Source: JAEUIV01 sp033763795 (GTDB lineage: Bacteria > Planctomycetota > Phycisphaerae > Phycisphaerales > UBA1924). From it: DNA of 64,000 nucleotides. Numbering within the stretch: the first letter of the stretch is position 1; every line of letters starts with the position of its first letter. This document shows positions 44,513-54,107 of the stretch, piece after piece. The stretch is from positions 68,543 through 132,542 of the forward strand of contig JANRJV010000013.1 in the NCBI GenBank assembly GCA_033763795.1, in the 5' to 3' direction. Position numbers and translations under genes: made by a program. The notes beneath the pieces were generated by a model, which was not told the DNA's origin, made no database searches, and saw only the letters and a list, made by a program, of their open reading frames with translations.

Positions 44513-44599
44513 GGTGCGGTGACTGAGCGGTTGAAAGTACTCGACTTGAAATCGAGCAGACCCGTAAGGGTCTCGGGAGTTCGAATCTCCCCCGCACCG
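44513..44599 (+). tRNA. tRNA-Ser (anticodon UGA)
   Basis: 87 bases. Acceptor GGTGCGG pairs with CCGCACC, followed by discriminator G; the CCA end is not encoded. Anticodon stem CTCGA/TCGAG encloses CTTGAAA with anticodon TGA at 44547-44549. The long variable arm (AGACCC/GGGTCT stem) and T arm GGGAG-TTCGAAT-CTCCC complete a class II serine tRNA reading UCA codons. Confidence 0.95.
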
Positions 44600-44608
44600 C
44601 TTGTTTCG

Positions 44609-45487
44609 TTAGCGCGGGGTCGACGCGGCGCCGGCGTGGTGGCGGGCCCGGGCGAGCACGTCGTTCAGCCCTGAGTGCGAGAGCAGATAGGCGGGGTTGA
44701 AGACTTTGGTGCCCACGGCGAAGACATCGGCGCCCGCGGAGGCGTAGTCGTCGACGTCCTGGGGAGTGGTGATCCCGCCGCCGCCGATGATGAGGACGCC
44801 GGGGGCGGGGGCGGGCGCGGGGATGGGGGATGACGGGTCGGCGGTGTGGGGCTGCGTGCGGGCGGGAGCGTCCGCGTGCCGGGCGGCGATCGTGCGCACG
44901 TCGAGGATGCACTGGATGGCGACGGGCTTGAGGGGCTTGCCGCTGACGCCGCCGGCGGGGACGGGGATGGTGTTGCAGCAGTGGAAGGCGCGGACGCCCG
45001 CCTGCAGGGCGGACTGGAACATCTCGCGGTAGTTGACGGGCGGGAGCTTGACGACGATGGGCACGCCCGTCGCGACGGCGCGGTCGAAGAGCGAGTCGGG
45101 CCAGTTGACGTGGCCGACGTTGGGGCAGCTCATGTTGAGCTCGATGCCCAGGGGCTTGAGCGCGGCGGCTTTGTCGAGCAGGGTCCACCAGTCGTCGTCG
45201 CAGAAGCCGTGGATGGAGACGAGCTTGTCGCGGACGGTCTCGGGGGCCTGCGCGGCGCGGCGGACGAGCCAGTCGATACCGGGGTTGCGGAGGCCGATCT
45301 TGTTGACCCATGCGCCCAGGCGCGGGTAGTAGCGGACGGTGCGGAGAATGCGCCAGAGTCGGCCGGGGCGGCGGGCCGCGGTGAAGGTGCCGAGGGTCGG
45401 GGTGCAGCCCGCGGGCTGGATGTAGTTGCCGAAGGGAGCGGAGATGACCAGTGGCTGGAGCGCCGGCTTGGCTGAGGGTGTGGTCAC
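44609..45487 (-). CDS. dihydroorotate dehydrogenase-family (PyrD-like) flavoenzyme
   Basis: 292 residues from GTG 45487; an ATG at 45589 is in frame but would overlap the preceding gene by 41 bases and adds only a basic stretch. An FMN TIM-barrel: VISAPFGNY near the start, ELNMSCPNVGH (the SCPN substrate loop), VVKLPP with the conserved Lys, and VLIIGGGGI with the C-terminal phosphate-binding TKVFNPAY region. Shorter and more divergent than true class 1 PyrD, with a Pro-rich insertion before the last block. It may act in pyrimidine synthesis or on another dihydropyrimidine. Confidence 0.7.
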   Translation of the reverse strand: MTTPSAKPALQPLVISAPFGNYIQPAGCTPTLGTFTAARRPGRLWRILRTVRYYPRLGAWVNKIGLRNPGIDWLVRRAAQAPETVRDKLVSIHGFCDDDWWTLLDKAAALKPLGIELNMSCPNVGHVNWPDSLFDRAVATGVPIVVKLPPVNYREMFQSALQAGVRAFHCCNTIPVPAGGVSGKPLKPVAIQCILDVRTIAARHADAPARTQPHTADPSSPIPAPAPAPGVLIIGGGGITTPQDVDDYASAGADVFAVGTKVFNPAYLLSHSGLNDVLARARHHAGAASTPR

Positions 45488-45548
45488 GGCGTGAGAGATC
45501 GTAGACGAGCGGCGATGCCGCGCCCATCGGGGGCGGGAGTGCGGTCTG

Positions 45549-48500
45549 TCAGCGCATGGAGACGCCGCGGAGCGGTGCGCCGGCGTCATCGAGCAGGTGT
45601 GCGCCGAAGCACCAGGCGCCCGCGCCCTGGGTGATCTTCAGGAGGATGGTGTTCTCGCCGGCAGCGAGGCTGATGGGCACGGCGTCCTGCTTGCTGCCGT
45701 AGCCGCGCTGCACGTCGTTGCGGTGGATCTCCCGGCCGTTGACCCAGACGATGACACCGTCGTCGGAGCCGAGGGCGAGTCGGCCCGTGACGGGCTTGTC
45801 CGCGTGAACGGTGGTCATGGCGTAGGCGACGGCGTTGTCGCGGCGGCTGCCGAAGCAGGCGTGCAGATCGACGACGAACTCGCGGCGGGGGTCGTCGCCC
45901 GCGGAGATGCGCCGCATGACGCGCTTCCAGCCGGCGCGAGCGCCGGATTGGAGGGGGTAGGTGGCGGTGGGGGCGGGGGCGAGTTCGCCCGCGGCTTCGG
46001 GGCCGAAACGCGTGGCGATGGCCTGCTCGACCGGGCAATCCCAGGGGCCCACGACATACCACGCGTTGATCGACGGGAGGAGAGTCTCGTGGTAGGCAAG
46101 AACGACTTCGCCGGCGCCTTTGCGGAGGACGAGGTCGACGTGCACGCCTGCGATCTGGAGCGGCAGGCCGGCGGTCCATGTGGTGCGGGCGACGAGCGCC
46201 TCGGCCTGCAGAGGTCCGGCGGCGTGGGAGTCGCCCGCGACGATGCTCCACGAGGCGGGGGCGACGATGCGCAGTTCGCCCGTGATCCCTTCGAGCGCGG
46301 CGGATGCGTCACCGATGCCGGCGGCGCGGGCGATGGTGATGACGCGGCCGGGCTCGGCGGGGTCGCTCTGGATGTCGACGCTTGAGGTCACGCCCAGGAG
46401 TCGGGCGACGGCTTCGGATCGGGCCGCCGCGGGGGCGGTGCACCGCGAGACATCCACCGCGAGCTTCCAGCGCGAATCGGCGTCGAAGGGGCGCAGCGAC
46501 TGGGCATCGCCCCGGGCTTCGATCGCGGCGCGGCGAAGCTCGCCCCGGGAGGCGCGCTGCAGCAGCGGGGGGGCGTCCTGACCGAGGAGGGCGGCGAGGG
46601 AGTCGTAGAGCTTGAGCGTGCCGTGCAGCCCCGCGCGGAGGGGCGACTCGTCCCGGCCGTCGAGCGTGAGGCGGACGCTGCGGGGGCGGCGGACGGAGGC
46701 GGGGGCGAGGCGGACGACGTTGGTGAGCTTGGCGTGGTCGTACCACCAGCCGGGGCCGGATTGGTCGGGTCCCGAGAGCATGGGTAGCTCGCGGCCGTCC
46801 TCGGCGGCGCTGCGCGCGGGCCAGCGGTCGACGAAGCGGATCTCGTAGCCCCGCTGGTCGCGCATGCCGTCGAACGAGCCCTCGGCGGCGTGGATGTCGA
46901 GGATGAGCTGGTCGTCGGTGCGGCGGAGGGCGAACGTGGTGCGGGCGAACTGGTCGGACTGGTATCCGGCGGACTCGCCGTCGTCTTCGTAGAGGGCGCC
47001 GCAGCCGACCTCGTCGCGGAAGCGGGCGGCGACGGTGCCGCCGGGCCAGACGATCAGGCCGACGGGGTCGAGGGGCTTCTCGCTCGACCAGCGGACAGCG
47101 GCGGGCATGGTGGGGATGACGGCGCCGCCGCGGGCGAAGATGAGGTTGTCCTCGAGGGGGACGAGGGCGGCCTGCTCGGCGGGGCCCTCGACGGTCTCGC
47201 CGGTGTGCCAGTTGGTCCAGGTGCCGGGCGGCAGCCACCAGCGCGCGGGAGCGGCGCGGCTGACGGGGTCGGAGGGGGTGGCGACGGGGGCGCAGAGGAG
47301 GTCGTCGCCGAACATGTACTGGCCCTGCCAGTGATAGGCGCCGTCGAGGGCGGGCCAGTGGTAGTAGAGCGGGCGGCAGAGGGGCAGGGCGGTGTCGTAG
47401 CAGCGGCGCGCGGCGGTGTAGATGTAGGGGAGGAGTCGGTAGCGGAGCCTGAAGGACTCGCGCATGACGCTGAACTCGCGCGTGCCGAAGGCCCAGATGC
47501 GGCGTTCGCCCAGTGGGTTCTTGCTGGTGTGGGTGCGGAGGACGGGGCTGAAGGCGGCGAATTGAACCCAGCGCGTGTAGAGCTCGGGCTCGACGGGGCC
47601 GGGCTGGTGGCCGCCTATGTCGTGGCTCCAGTAGGCGTAGCCGACGTTGCCGGCCTGCGCGGTGAAGGCGGGCTGGAAGGCGAGGCTGCCCCATGTGCTG
47701 TAGGTGTCGCCGCTGAAGCCGATGGGGTAGCGGTGGTTGCCGAGTCCTCCCCAGCGGCTGAAGATGAGCGGCCGTCTGCCGCGGCGCGCGTTCGAGGGGT
47801 CGCGCGCGTCGTCCTGGCGGACTTCCATGTCGACCCAGTGCAGGTAGTTCAGCCACCAGAGCGGGTCGAGGCCGGCGATGCGCGTGGTCGTGCCCTGCTG
47901 CCAGTCCATCCACCAGAAGTCGACGCCCTGCTTTTCGAGCGGCCAGTGGAGCCGGCGGAAGTAGCTCTCGACGAAGCGGCGGTCGGTGCAGTCGAAGGGG
48001 ACGCGCTCCGCGACGCCGGGATCGAGGCCCAGGTCGCGGCAGATGTCGGCGAAGGCGGCTTCGTGGCGGCCCACGCCGTCGGCCGGGTGCAGGTTGAGCG
48101 TGATCTGGAGTGCGTGCTCATCGGTCCAGCGGAGGAAGCCCTCGGGGTCGGGGAAGAACTTCGGGTTCCAGGTGTAGCCCGTCCAGCCATCGAGGTGCCA
48201 GTCCATGTCGATGACGAGGACGTCGAGGGGCACGTCATGCTCGCGGAACTCGTGGATGAGCTTCTTGAGCTCCTCGTCGGAGTACTCCCAGTAGCGGCTC
48301 CACCAGACGCCGAAGACGTAGCGCGGCGGGAGGGGGATGGGCCCGGCCACGCGGGTGAAGTCGCGGAGGGCGGCCTTGTAGTCGTGGCCGAAGCCGAAGA
48401 AGTACCAGTCGAGGGCGGCTGCGTCGCGGCGCCGGGTGGCCCATGGCCACGGGCCGACGTGAGGAAGATCGCGACCCGCCGGAGCCGCGGCGGGATCGAG

Positions 48501-48953
48501 CACGAGGCTTGTGGAATCGTCCCAGACGGCCCAGCCATCGCGCGAGAGGATGCCCGGTTCGACGGAGCACGAGCCGTCGACGCCGTCGAGCGTGCGGACG
48601 GTTCCGCCGAGGTTCGCGGCGTCGTCGGCGCCGGGGGTCCACGTGACGGCGTTGCCGCGCACGCCGAGCCTGACGGAAAGGTTGCCGGCGTGAAAGGGGC
48701 GGCCGTCGGGGCGGTACTCGAGGCGGAGGCGGTCGGTCCGGACGAGGAGCGAGCCGCCGGCGCGTTCGACTTGGAAGGGTGGGGGATCGAGCCTGCGATT
48801 GACGAAGGCCTGTGACGCGCGGTCTTCAAAGACGCCCGAGGCGGACCACTCCATGCGGATGAGTCGGTCCGTCAGCACGGTGAACCGGGCGGACCCGTCC
48901 GACGCGGGCACGACCGCCCGCTCGTCGGGCACGGGGTTCCATTGCTCGTTCAT
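45549..48953 (-). CDS. glycoside hydrolase family 31 (alpha-glucosidase/xylosidase-like) with extra C-terminal domain
   Basis: 1134 residues from ATG 48953, with AGGAT about 9 bases upstream. The GH31 barrel is clear: GVWWSRYWEY, LDVLVIDMDWH, nucleophile Asp350 in DFWWMDWQQG, acid/base Asp416 in GFSGDTYSTWGSLAFQPAF, and the YAYWSHDIGGH block. A DUF5110-like region follows (YEDDGES). The last 200 residues or so add a beta-sandwich (AWYVVGPWDCP..., LALGSDDGVIVWVNGREIHR, ENTILLKITQGAGAWCF) of the type often used for carbohydrate binding. No signal peptide is evident, so it may act in the cytoplasm or be exported another way. Substrate uncertain; alpha-linked oligosaccharides are likely. Confidence 0.88.
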   Translation of the reverse strand: MNEQWNPVPDERAVVPASDGSARFTVLTDRLIRMEWSASGVFEDRASQAFVNRRLDPPPFQVERAGGSLLVRTDRLRLEYRPDGRPFHAGNLSVRLGVRGNAVTWTPGADDAANLGGTVRTLDGVDGSCSVEPGILSRDGWAVWDDSTSLVLDPAAAPAGRDLPHVGPWPWATRRRDAAALDWYFFGFGHDYKAALRDFTRVAGPIPLPPRYVFGVWWSRYWEYSDEELKKLIHEFREHDVPLDVLVIDMDWHLDGWTGYTWNPKFFPDPEGFLRWTDEHALQITLNLHPADGVGRHEAAFADICRDLGLDPGVAERVPFDCTDRRFVESYFRRLHWPLEKQGVDFWWMDWQQGTTTRIAGLDPLWWLNYLHWVDMEVRQDDARDPSNARRGRRPLIFSRWGGLGNHRYPIGFSGDTYSTWGSLAFQPAFTAQAGNVGYAYWSHDIGGHQPGPVEPELYTRWVQFAAFSPVLRTHTSKNPLGERRIWAFGTREFSVMRESFRLRYRLLPYIYTAARRCYDTALPLCRPLYYHWPALDGAYHWQGQYMFGDDLLCAPVATPSDPVSRAAPARWWLPPGTWTNWHTGETVEGPAEQAALVPLEDNLIFARGGAVIPTMPAAVRWSSEKPLDPVGLIVWPGGTVAARFRDEVGCGALYEDDGESAGYQSDQFARTTFALRRTDDQLILDIHAAEGSFDGMRDQRGYEIRFVDRWPARSAAEDGRELPMLSGPDQSGPGWWYDHAKLTNVVRLAPASVRRPRSVRLTLDGRDESPLRAGLHGTLKLYDSLAALLGQDAPPLLQRASRGELRRAAIEARGDAQSLRPFDADSRWKLAVDVSRCTAPAAARSEAVARLLGVTSSVDIQSDPAEPGRVITIARAAGIGDASAALEGITGELRIVAPASWSIVAGDSHAAGPLQAEALVARTTWTAGLPLQIAGVHVDLVLRKGAGEVVLAYHETLLPSINAWYVVGPWDCPVEQAIATRFGPEAAGELAPAPTATYPLQSGARAGWKRVMRRISAGDDPRREFVVDLHACFGSRRDNAVAYAMTTVHADKPVTGRLALGSDDGVIVWVNGREIHRNDVQRGYGSKQDAVPISLAAGENTILLKITQGAGAWCFGAHLLDDAGAPLRGVSMR

Positions 48954-49136
48954 GCGCTGCGATCCTGTCGATGTCGCCCAGATCCAGAGCGACGCGGAGA
49001 TGAACCACGAAGCCGCCATGGGGGAGGCGGATGCTAACGGAAAGTGCGAGCACGCCGGGCGAGCGGGAGCGGGCGCGGCGGCCCGGTTTCCGCGCCGGGG
49101 CTACGCTCTGTGCTGGACGCAAAGGGAGCTGTCGCG

Positions 49137-50408
49137 ATGCTGGACGTGCTGGCGGTGTGGGTGTGCGTGGTCGTGGCGCAGGTCGGGCCTGCGGCCGAGG
49201 GTGCGCCGGGGGCACAGGCGCAGCGGGACGGGGCCGAGGGCTTCGATCTGGGGCGGCTGCAGGCGACGCCTGAATTCTGGGTCCGGCCCGGGTACGTCGT
49301 GACGCGGGTCGCGAGCGATATCGAGGCCGCACGGTTCATGGAGTTCGATGATCGCGGGACGCTGTACGTGTCGAGCCCCGGCGGGACGATCGTGACGCTG
49401 CGGGACGAGAACGCCGACGGGTGGTACGAGACGCGGGGCGCGTTCGTGCGCAATATGCAGTCCGTGCACGGGCTGCACTTTCACAACGGCTGGATGTGGT
49501 TCACGACGTCGGGGCTGGTGTGGAAGGCGCGGGACCGCGACGGGGACGGGGCGCACGACGATCTGCAGCAGGTCACGGACACGGGCGACATGCCGCAGGG
49601 GGGCAACCACTGGTGGCGCAGCATCCTCGTGACCGATCGGCACTACTACACGGGCATCGGCGACTCGGGCAACATCAGCGACGAGAGCGGGACGGACCGC
49701 CAGAAGATCTTCCGTTTCAACCTCGACGGGTCGGGGAAGACGCTCTTTGCGTCGGGGGTCCGCAACACGGAGAAGCTGCGCTTCCGCCCCGGCACGGAGG
49801 AGATCTGGGGCGTCGACCACGGGTCGGACAACTTTGGCGTGGCGTACGACGAGCGGCCGGGTCGGCGGCAGCCCATCACGGACTACAACCCGCCGGATGA
49901 GTTCAACCGGTACGTGGAGGGCGGCTTCTACGGGCATCCGTTTCTGACGGGTCTGCGCGTGCCGCGGCCGGAGTTTGCGGAGCGGCCCGACATCGTGGAC
50001 CTGGCGGCGCGGACGATCGTTCCCGAGTGGTGCTTCCCGGCGCACGCGGCGGCGAACGCGTTCTGCTTCATTGAGCCCGAACTGAACGCGCGCACGGGGG
50101 CGTTCCCGGCTGATCACGGGGGCGACGCGATCGTCGCCTGCCGCGGCTCGTGGAACCGGACGGAGAAGGCGGGGTACGAGGTGGTGCGCGTGCTGTTCGA
50201 CAGGGAGACGGGCAAGCCCTTCGGCGCGCTGACGCTGGTGCGGACGCTGTCGGCGCGCGGGGACATCCTCGCGCGTCCGGTCGACTGCGTGCAGGCGCCG
50301 GACGGGTCGGTGTTCTTCTCGTGCGATCACACGAAGGCGGTGTACCGGCTGCGGTCGGCGGCTCCGGCGTCGGGAGCGCCGGCGGAGCCCGCGGCGGGAG
50401 GGAGCTGA
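49137..50408 (+). CDS. PQQ-dependent sugar dehydrogenase-like beta-propeller protein (GSDH family)
   Basis: 423 residues from ATG 49137, with AAGGGAG about 9 bases upstream and a hydrophobic N terminus suggesting export. The body has glucose/sorbosone dehydrogenase features: RVASDIEAARFMEFDDRGTLYVSSPGG, HGLHFHNGWMWFTTS, a repeated GNHWW/SGNISDES loop, RNTEKLRFRPGTEEIWGVDHGSDN, and the C-terminal GGDAIVACRGSWNR. Probably a periplasmic or secreted oxidoreductase; the cofactor and sugar are inferred from the family only. It is divergent from the GH31 gene, consistent with sugar use. Confidence 0.75.
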   Translation: MLDVLAVWVCVVVAQVGPAAEGAPGAQAQRDGAEGFDLGRLQATPEFWVRPGYVVTRVASDIEAARFMEFDDRGTLYVSSPGGTIVTLRDENADGWYETRGAFVRNMQSVHGLHFHNGWMWFTTSGLVWKARDRDGDGAHDDLQQVTDTGDMPQGGNHWWRSILVTDRHYYTGIGDSGNISDESGTDRQKIFRFNLDGSGKTLFASGVRNTEKLRFRPGTEEIWGVDHGSDNFGVAYDERPGRRQPITDYNPPDEFNRYVEGGFYGHPFLTGLRVPRPEFAERPDIVDLAARTIVPEWCFPAHAAANAFCFIEPELNARTGAFPADHGGDAIVACRGSWNRTEKAGYEVVRVLFDRETGKPFGALTLVRTLSARGDILARPVDCVQAPDGSVFFSCDHTKAVYRLRSAAPASGAPAEPAAGGS

Positions 50409-50435
50409 GCCATCGCGCGCCCATCCGGCGGCCCT

Positions 50436-51587
50436 GTGCTGGGTGTGGGGGAAGCCGGCGTGTTCTGCGCGCCGGGGCGGGGGCCGGGCTTTCACATCGA
50501 CCCGTGGCGGCCGGTGGAACGAGCCGTCGTGACGCACGCGCACACGGATCATGCGCACTGGGGACACAAGGCGTACATCTGCTCAACCACGTGCGCGCCG
50601 GTTCTCAAGGCGCGCTACGGCGCGGAGCTGCCGACACAGCCGCTGGCGTACGGCGAGGCGGTGACGATCGGCGACGTGCGCGTGTCGCTGCACCCGGCGG
50701 GGCACGTGCTGGGCTCGGCGCAGGTGCTGCTGGAATCTCAACGGGGGATCGGCCTGCGCTTCGCGGGGACGGAGCCGTGGGAGCCCGTGCGGCGGGTCGT
50801 GATCTCGGGCGATTACAAGCTGCAGCGCGATCCGACGGCCGAGCCGTTCGAGCCCGTGGCGTGCGACGCGTTCATCACGGAGTCGACGTTCGGGCTGCCG
50901 ATCTTCCGGTGGTGTGATCCGGCGGAAGTGTTCGATGAGATCAACTCGTGGTGGCGGCAGAACATCGAGCGCGGCCGAACTTCGATGATCTACGCCTACG
51001 CGCTGGGGAAGGCGCAGCGGCTGCTGGCGGGGCTCGACCCCTCCATCGGGCCCGTGCTGGTGCACGGGGCGATCACGAAGCTGCTGCCGGCGTATGCGGC
51101 GGCGGGGCACGCGTTCGCGCACGTGAAGCACGCGGGGCTCGACGAAGCGAAGCGGTTCCGCGGGCGGGCGATGGTCATCGCGCCGCAGGCGGCGCAGCAC
51201 ACCCCCTGGCTCCGCAAGTTTGCGCCGGTGTCGGACGCGGTGGCGTCCGGCTGGGCGACCGTGCGCGGCACGCGGCGGCGGCGCGCGATCGACCGTGGAT
51301 TCGTGCTGTCGGATCACGCGGACTGGCCGGGTCTGCTGCAGTCGGTGGAGTCGAGCGGCGCAAGCATCGTCGGGGTCACGCACGGGTACTCGCAGACGCT
51401 GGCCCAGTGGCTTAGCGAGCGGGGGAAGCGAACGTTCACGATCGAGACGCGCTGGGTCGGGGAGGCGCCGGATGAGGCGGCGGCGGAGGCGGAGCCGGAC
51501 TCGGGCGCGGAACTCCTTGACGGGGCGGCGGGCGGCGGTGCGGATGAGCGGGGCGCGCTCGACGGGGCGGAAGGCGGATCGACGTGA
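50436..51587 (+). CDS. ligase-associated DNA exonuclease (beta-lactamase fold, CPSF-like)
   Basis: 383 residues from GTG 50436. The N-terminal motif FHIDPWRPVERAVVTHAHTDHAHWG gives the metal site HxHxDH. A conserved HPAGHVLGSAQVLLE, ISGDYK and the C-terminal LSDHADWPGLL, with its metal-binding DH pair, follow. This metallo-beta-lactamase/CPSF exonuclease is normally encoded beside an ATP-dependent ligase, as here: the next gene's GTG overlaps this stop. Likely prepares DNA ends for repair. The C-terminal 40 residues are acidic, low-complexity and lineage specific. Confidence 0.88.
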   Translation: MLGVGEAGVFCAPGRGPGFHIDPWRPVERAVVTHAHTDHAHWGHKAYICSTTCAPVLKARYGAELPTQPLAYGEAVTIGDVRVSLHPAGHVLGSAQVLLESQRGIGLRFAGTEPWEPVRRVVISGDYKLQRDPTAEPFEPVACDAFITESTFGLPIFRWCDPAEVFDEINSWWRQNIERGRTSMIYAYALGKAQRLLAGLDPSIGPVLVHGAITKLLPAYAAAGHAFAHVKHAGLDEAKRFRGRAMVIAPQAAQHTPWLRKFAPVSDAVASGWATVRGTRRRRAIDRGFVLSDHADWPGLLQSVESSGASIVGVTHGYSQTLAQWLSERGKRTFTIETRWVGEAPDEAAAEAEPDSGAELLDGAAGGGADERGALDGAEGGST

Positions 51588-53209
51588 AGCGCTTCACGCG
51601 TTTGTACGACGAGCTGGACGCGACGACGCGCACGTCGGAGAAGGAGGCGGCGCTGGAGGCGTACTTCCGAGAGGCGCCGCCGGCGGACGCCGCGTGGGCT
51701 CTCGCGCTGCTGACGGGGCGCCGACCGCGTCGCGGGGTGAGCCCGCGGCAGCTGCGCGACTGGGCCGCGGAGCACACGGGGCTTCCCGCGTGGCTGATCG
51801 ATGAGTGCTACGACGCGGTCGGGGATCTGTCGGAGACGATCGCGCTGCTTCTGCCCCGGTGCGACGAGGCGGGGACGGGCCGGGCGGTCGAGTACCCGCT
51901 GCACCGCGTGATCAACGAGTTCGTTGCGCCGCTGGCGTCGATGGCGGAGCCCCAGAAGCGCGGGCTGATCGTGCGGCTGTGGCAGGAGCTGGAGCCCCGG
52001 CAGCGGTACATCCTTCACAAGCTGATCTCGGGATCGTTCCGCGTCGGGGCGGCGCGCCGGTTGGTCGTGCGGGCGCTGGCGCGGGTGGCGGAGATTGAAC
52101 CGGCGCTGATGGAGCATCGGCTGCTGGGCAGCTGGCTCCCGACTGCTCAGGACCTCGCCGCACTGATGAGCCCGGCGGGGGCGGCGGACGATCCGGCGCG
52201 GCCTTACCCGTTCTTCCTCGCGTCGCAGCTCGACGATCCGCCCGAAACGCTCGGCGAGCGCGCGGAGTGGCTGGCGGAGTGGAAGTGGGACGGGATCCGC
52301 GCGCAGCTGATTCACAGGGGCGCAGCGCCCGGGCCGTCGACCGCGGTTCTGTGGACGCGGGGGGAGGAAATCGCATCCGGGGCGTTCCCGGAGCTTGTCG
52401 CCGCGGCCCGGGAGTTTCCGGTGGGGACGGTGCTCGACGGGGAGGTGCTGGCGTGGGAGCGAGGGGCGCCGCTGGGGTTCGCGGCGCTGCAACGGCGACT
52501 GAACCGTGTGGGCGTGATCCCTTCACTGTTTCCTGATGTGCCGGTCATCTTCATGGCGTACGACCTGCTGGAGTTGGAAGGGACGGATCAGCGGGCGGTT
52601 CCTTTCGAGGAGCGGCGGGCGAGGCTGGAGGCGCTCGTGGAGCGCGTGCCCGAACCGCACGTGCTCGTGTCGCCGCTGGTAGAGGGCGCAACTTGGGACG
52701 AGCTTGGCAAGCACCGGGCGGGGTCGCGGGACAAGATGGTGGAAGGCCTGATGCTCAAGCGCATCGGGTCGCGATACGGCGTGGGGCGGACGCGCGGCGA
52801 CTGGTGGAAATGGAAGATCGAGCCGCTCACCATCGACGCGGTCCTCACGGGCGCGCAGCGGGGGACGGGCAAGCGGGCGTCGCTGCTGACGGACTACACG
52901 TTCTCGGTGTGGCGCGCGGGGGAGCTGGTGCCGATCGCCAAGGCGTACTCGGGGCTGACGGACGAGGAGATCCTGGCGGTCGATGCGCTGCTGCGGGGCG
53001 CGACGATCGAGCGACGGGGGCCGGTCCGCATCGTGCGGCCCGAGTTGGTCTTCGAACTGGCGTTCGAGGGCGTTCAGGAGAGCGGGCGGCACCGCTCGGG
53101 GGTGGCGCTGCGCTTTCCGCGGATCAGCCGGTGGCGGCGCGACAAGCGGGCCGCTGATGCGGACTCGCTGGACGTGCTGCTGGCGATGCTCCGCGCGGCG
53201 AAGCGCTAG
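51584..53209 (+). CDS. ATP-dependent DNA ligase (partner of the exonuclease)
   Basis: 541 residues; its GTG overlaps the exonuclease stop (GTGA). N-terminal helical domain, then the nucleotidyltransferase domain with the AMP-accepting Lys234 in EWKWDGIRAQLIHR, DGEVLAWE, FMAYDLLELEG, EGLMLKRIGSRYGVGRTRGDWWKWK, and an OB domain ending RFPRISRWRRDK. Matches the stand-alone 'cisplatin damage response' type ligase. The helicase and phosphoesterase that complete this repair set in some bacteria are not in the window. Ends in a 4-base overlap with the convergent proC. Confidence 0.9.
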   Translation: MKRFTRLYDELDATTRTSEKEAALEAYFREAPPADAAWALALLTGRRPRRGVSPRQLRDWAAEHTGLPAWLIDECYDAVGDLSETIALLLPRCDEAGTGRAVEYPLHRVINEFVAPLASMAEPQKRGLIVRLWQELEPRQRYILHKLISGSFRVGAARRLVVRALARVAEIEPALMEHRLLGSWLPTAQDLAALMSPAGAADDPARPYPFFLASQLDDPPETLGERAEWLAEWKWDGIRAQLIHRGAAPGPSTAVLWTRGEEIASGAFPELVAAAREFPVGTVLDGEVLAWERGAPLGFAALQRRLNRVGVIPSLFPDVPVIFMAYDLLELEGTDQRAVPFEERRARLEALVERVPEPHVLVSPLVEGATWDELGKHRAGSRDKMVEGLMLKRIGSRYGVGRTRGDWWKWKIEPLTIDAVLTGAQRGTGKRASLLTDYTFSVWRAGELVPIAKAYSGLTDEEILAVDALLRGATIERRGPVRIVRPELVFELAFEGVQESGRHRSGVALRFPRISRWRRDKRAADADSLDVLLAMLRAAKR

Positions 53210-54027
53210 AGTCTGGCCAGTTCGGCGCCGCGGTCGCGAGCGGCGAGGATGGCGCGAACGAGGCTGTCGCGCGTGGACGCGAGATCGAGAGTGCGACAGG
53301 CGGCCTCGGTGGTGCCGCCTTTGCTGGTGACGTCGGCGCGGAGGTCGGCGGGGTTGCGTTCGGCGGACCGCTCCATGAGGCGCGCGGCCCCGGCGATGAC
53401 CTGCCGGGTGAAGCGGCGGGCCTGGGCGGAGTCGAAGCCCATCTGAGACGCGGCGAGTTCCATCGCCTCGGCAAGGTAGTAGACGTACGCGGGCCCGGAG
53501 CCGGCGAGCGCCGTGAAGGCGTCCATCAGCGACTCGTCGATGCGTTCGACGACGGGGCAGCACGCCGAGAGGATGCGCATGGCGAGGCCCTCGTCGCCGG
53601 GGCGGGCGGCGCCCGCGAGGGCGACGGCGGCGCAGCCCGCGCCGACCTGAGCGGGCGTGTTGGGCATGACGCGGATGATGCGCTGCGAGCCCAGCGACCG
53701 GGCGAGCCGGTGGCTTGTGGTGCCGGCGAGGATCGAGATGAGGACGCGCGCGGGGAGGTTCAAGGGTGCGGCGACTGACGCCACGTCCTCCAGCGACTGC
53801 GGCTTGACGGCGAGCAGCACCTGCGTGGAGGCGTCCATGAAGCGGGACAGCGCGGCCGCGTCCGGGACGACCGGCACGCCCAGCGCGGCGACGCGGGCCC
53901 GGCGGGCCTCGTCCGGCTCGGCGACGGCGCACTGTTCGGGCGTGAGGGCGCGTGCGGCGAGCGACCCGGCGATGAGCGCGTGGGCCATGGTGCCGCCGCC
54001 GATCGAGACGAGCATGGCTGGGTGCAT
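53206..54027 (-). CDS. proC: pyrroline-5-carboxylate reductase
   Basis: 273 residues from ATG 54027 (alternative 54015). Last step of proline synthesis. Rossmann motif LVSIGGGTMAHALIAG, then LAVKPQ, ILAGTTSHRL, RVMPNTPAQVGAGCAA and the C-terminal signature FTALAGSGPAYVYYLAEAME with DVTSKGGTTEAAC. Divergent from accA, 80 bases away. Confidence 0.94.
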   Translation of the reverse strand: MHPAMLVSIGGGTMAHALIAGSLAARALTPEQCAVAEPDEARRARVAALGVPVVPDAAALSRFMDASTQVLLAVKPQSLEDVASVAAPLNLPARVLISILAGTTSHRLARSLGSQRIIRVMPNTPAQVGAGCAAVALAGAARPGDEGLAMRILSACCPVVERIDESLMDAFTALAGSGPAYVYYLAEAMELAASQMGFDSAQARRFTRQVIAGAARLMERSAERNPADLRADVTSKGGTTEAACRTLDLASTRDSLVRAILAARDRGAELARL

Positions 54028-54107
54028 CGACGAAGGGTACAGCGGCGAGTGTGCGGGACCGGGGCGCCGGCGTAAAATGGACCGGTCACCCAAGGAGGCG
54101 CCGCACG

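Noticed and set aside
45487..45589. ATG 45589 as start of the PyrD-like gene
   Set aside because: Would overlap the end of the GH31 gene and adds only a basic, unconserved segment.
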